From: Amoeboaphelidium occidentale
Lineage: Eukaryota > Aphelidiomycota > Aphelidea
DNA: 64,000 nt
Assembly: GCA_023515795.1 (NCBI GenBank)
Contig: JALGPX010000015.1
Coordinates: 62,001-126,000 of the forward strand
Direction: 5' to 3'
The notes under the pieces were generated by a model. It saw nothing but the letters and a program-made list of their open reading frames with translations. It was not told where the DNA came from and did not search any database. The translations under genes were made by a program, and so were the position numbers. This document shows, one piece after another, positions 61,951-64,000 of the stretch. The first letter of the stretch is position 1. Every line of letters begins with the position of its first letter.

Positions 61951-63552
61951 TTAAAACGCCATGGAAATCGCTTCATCACCAGAGACGGCTTCCATAACGC
62001 CCATGCTTTCGTCATCGTCTTCACTCTCATAATCATCGCCATTGTCTTCATCTTCTTCGCCAGACAAATCATCCTCTCGGAATACTACTAATGGTGTCTG
62101 TAACACACCTTCATCTTGTTGCTGCTCATTTAAACATTTGGTTCTTCTGAGCTTCACCTGTTGATCTAGAACATCTAATTTACCTTTTAGTCTGCATAAT
62201 TTATCAAAAACGCCAAGTCTTCCTTCGATTATTTGGCTTAGTAATATCAATTCTTTTGCTGCATCAGGTGTCGTGCTTAAATACGCCATGTGTAATACAA
62301 TTAGAATCTTTACCCATTTGCTGAGAGTCCCAACTCTGTTAGGTGTTCTCTGCATCTTGGAGACCAAATACTTCAACAATGGCAACACGTATTGACAAGG
62401 CAATTGTCTTAATGTATTCGTAATCAACTTAAAATCTGAAAAACACAAGCAATCTTCGAGTAATTTGGAATCTTCAGAGTGCAAGGCCTGAACCAACATG
62501 TGTTGAAGGGAGTCTGGCTTTGGAACTGTGATTTTCTTTTTTGATTTTTCATTCTCTTCTTCAATATCCATTTCTTTTAATGCTTTCACCTTTTCTTCCA
62601 TTGTTAAATCGTTCGATTCTGAGTACAGACGCATTCGTGTCCCAACTACATTACTAACAACAGCAGAAGACTCGCCATATTCAACAACAACTTTATCACC
62701 TTCAACTTTACGGCTCTTCACTTTCTTGACTTCTCTGTCTAGATCGATTGTGCTTTGTGTGAAATCAAGGTCGATAATCTCAACAATAGGACTATTGACT
62801 GTGGAACCGTACATGATCATAACTTTCTCGCCATCCAAGCATTTCGCGCCAAATATCTTTGAACCTTTGATGCTTAAAGTCAAATTGGCCTTCATTTTCT
62901 TCTTTAGAGGATACTTGTGAACACACAATTTGCCATTCTCCAAGACAGTCGCCAATAAATCATCATTACAGTCGAAAGACACAACGGAATCTTCACAGCC
63001 CAACCACATTTTCTTTCCCCAAACATAAATGCTTCGTTCTCCTTTAGTGGAAGTAACACAGCGAGATTTAATAATAGGCAACAAGTTATCAACACCGACA
63101 GCGTGGTCATTGAGAGTTTCTGCGACATCCAACGTTTCACTGTTCAAGGTTATCACGTTAGGGCCTCCAAGAACCAATTTATCATCTGAATTATTTACCG
63201 CGATGATATTATACGCCTGATCTGTATTCTTTTGTCGTGTAATCTTGCTCTGTTCAATATCGAACTCAATAACAGAGTCACTCGTCAAGGCATACACTAT
63301 GTTACCAATAGCACAAACGCTTATAATACTTTTCTTTAATTCCAAAAGCTGTTTGACTTGCTTGCCTACCGGTACAGAGTATAAACCATCATCGTTTCCG
63401 TAAATCAAAGTATCATTCGCGAAACAGAACGCATTAACTCGCGCTTCGACATCAGCCTTGGAAACACAAGAAGGGACCGCGTATAGTCTGAGTCTGTTTG
63501 ACGCCAAAGTAGCAGCTAAGGTGCCTTTTTCGTTAAATTTTATGATGGACAT
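61951..63552 (-). CDS. UTP5/WDR43, small-subunit processome protein
   Basis: One exon of 533 aa from the ATG at 63552; the frame upstream lacks ATG. The first ~290 residues form a beta-propeller with degenerate WD repeats (LAATLASNRLRLYAVPS; RCVTSTKGERSIYVWGKKMW; DDLLATVLENGKLCVHKYPL). The C-terminal UTP12 domain spans ~350-460: PDSLQHMLVQALHSEDSKLL, LRQLPCQYVLPLLKYLVSKM, KWVKILIVLHMAYLSTTPDA. A strongly acidic tail closes the protein. This layout fits UTP5/WDR43, a subunit of the t-UTP (UTP-A) complex that starts 18S rRNA processing in the nucleolus. Another UTP12-domain member cannot be fully excluded, but size and lack of a second propeller favour UTP5. Confidence 0.85.
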   Translation of the reverse strand: MSIIKFNEKGTLAATLASNRLRLYAVPSCVSKADVEARVNAFCFANDTLIYGNDDGLYSVPVGKQVKQLLELKKSIISVCAIGNIVYALTSDSVIEFDIEQSKITRQKNTDQAYNIIAVNNSDDKLVLGGPNVITLNSETLDVAETLNDHAVGVDNLLPIIKSRCVTSTKGERSIYVWGKKMWLGCEDSVVSFDCNDDLLATVLENGKLCVHKYPLKKKMKANLTLSIKGSKIFGAKCLDGEKVMIMYGSTVNSPIVEIIDLDFTQSTIDLDREVKKVKSRKVEGDKVVVEYGESSAVVSNVVGTRMRLYSESNDLTMEEKVKALKEMDIEEENEKSKKKITVPKPDSLQHMLVQALHSEDSKLLEDCLCFSDFKLITNTLRQLPCQYVLPLLKYLVSKMQRTPNRVGTLSKWVKILIVLHMAYLSTTPDAAKELILLSQIIEGRLGVFDKLCRLKGKLDVLDQQVKLRRTKCLNEQQQDEGVLQTPLVVFREDDLSGEEDEDNGDDYESEDDDESMGVMEAVSGDEAISMAF

Positions 63553-63738
63553 GGGTAGCAAAAAAATTGTTCAAATTTCTATTTCGTCAGATCAAGCAAC
63601 AATATCTTTGAAACTATCGTGTGAAGTCTAATAGAGTGCGACCAATAATTGAAGATTGATCGTATTTATAGAAACTTCCTGACCTGAACTACAAGTGAAG
63701 CCAATCGTTCTCAAACCAACGTTTCTATTTCTAAAAAT

Positions 63739-64000
63739 GATTGTCCCACAAAGCACATTATTGATACTTCAGATGGGAAGCATATTGATCATGCCATATC
63801 CATTCCAGATCATCCCAGAATACACGAGACTGTTCCTTTTGGTGCTCGTGACTTTGGCTCTATGCACGATTCCAGCCATATTCAGCAAACAACAACAGAG
63901 CAAAGAAGACAAGTTGTTCCAAATTATCATTACTATGATGCACATTGCACAATTCTACACGCTAATTCAGTATACCAAGAAAGTCCATATCAAGTTCCAA
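63739..64000 (+). CDS. Partial gene at right edge (frame uncertain)
   Basis: From about 63700 to the end of the window two plus-strand frames stay open. One begins with ATG at 63739 and would be hydrophobic (MIVPQSTLLILQMGSILIMP). The other has no ATG nearby, but its codons are more typical of the neighbouring genes (CPTKHIIDTSDGKHIDHAI; VPFGARDFGSMHDSSHIQQ), so it may be an internal exon entered at an AG near 63695. The gene is divergent from UTP5. No family recognised in either frame. Confidence 0.35.

Noticed and set aside
1-64000. tRNA or rRNA genes, CRISPR arrays, bacterial operons
   Set aside because: No cloverleaf, rRNA or spacer-repeat pattern was noticed by eye, and intron-rich genes rule out a prokaryotic source. 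A tRNA scan was not possible here.

Overview
The window comes from a compact, AT-rich eukaryotic nuclear genome. Genes are closely packed on both strands. Introns are tiny: seven of those resolved here are exactly 34 nt, four are 35 nt, and almost all are GT-AG. A fungal-type chitin synthase (50.9-54.2 kb) sits in the same window as a SCAR/WAVE actin regulator (60.4-61.9 kb), two Crinkler-type loci and a half-size ABCA transporter. This combination points to an early-diverging fungus, most likely a zoosporic (chytrid-like) one. The species cannot be fixed from the sequence. Direct duplications beside assembly gaps differ by single bases or repeat units, which suggests a heterozygous, probably diploid, source assembled imperfectly.

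Layout. 0-8.8 kb: a partial coiled-coil protein, an ABCA half-transporter, ribosomal protein eS27, a TOM20 fused in frame to a MYND/SET protein, a GCNA/SprT-type protease and a YeeE/YedE sulphur transporter. 9-17.4 kb: a secreted BTB protein, an AMPK-gamma-like CBS protein, an acidic orphan, peroxisomal Lon (C-terminal SKL), an SLC17-like MFS transporter and a small membrane protein. 17.5-30.4 kb: UPF1, an RSC1/2-polybromo subunit, a large orphan, an Hcs1/IGHMBP2 helicase, CDC25 and peroxisomal thiolase with a PTS2-like N-terminus. 30.5-37.3 kb: a disturbed stretch with four gaps or duplications, a coiled-coil orphan, a retropepsin-like fragment, a Crinkler/kinase locus, IES6 and ATG3. 37.4-50.8 kb: an AAA ATPase, a flavin monooxygenase, two tandem PQ-loop membrane proteins, a secreted orphan, TUG/UBX, a Cys-Gly dipeptidase, an ER-targeted small heat-shock protein and a Crinkler-RHS NTPase/nuclease locus. 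50.9-64 kb: chitin synthase, RPB11, VPS4, an SLC41 magnesium transporter, a small membrane protein, an RraA-family aldolase, SCAR/WAVE, UTP5 and a partial gene at the right edge.

Most genes are housekeeping and are not organised into pathways. Recognisable themes are peroxisome function (Lon, thiolase), RNA surveillance and helicases (UPF1, Hcs1), chromatin (RSC/polybromo, IES6), autophagy and endosomes (ATG3, VPS4), and secreted or effector-like proteins (BTB, 495-aa orphan, Hsp20, two Crinkler loci). The largest structural feature is a near-identical 391-bp inverted repeat at 12.2 kb and 60.0 kb. One arm contains the 3' end of the RraA gene and the other sits in front of Lon.

Most coordinates were obtained by joining exons by hand at consensus splice sites. 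Spliced lengths divide by three in every gene marked as assembled. Functions are family-level calls from motifs, without database searches.
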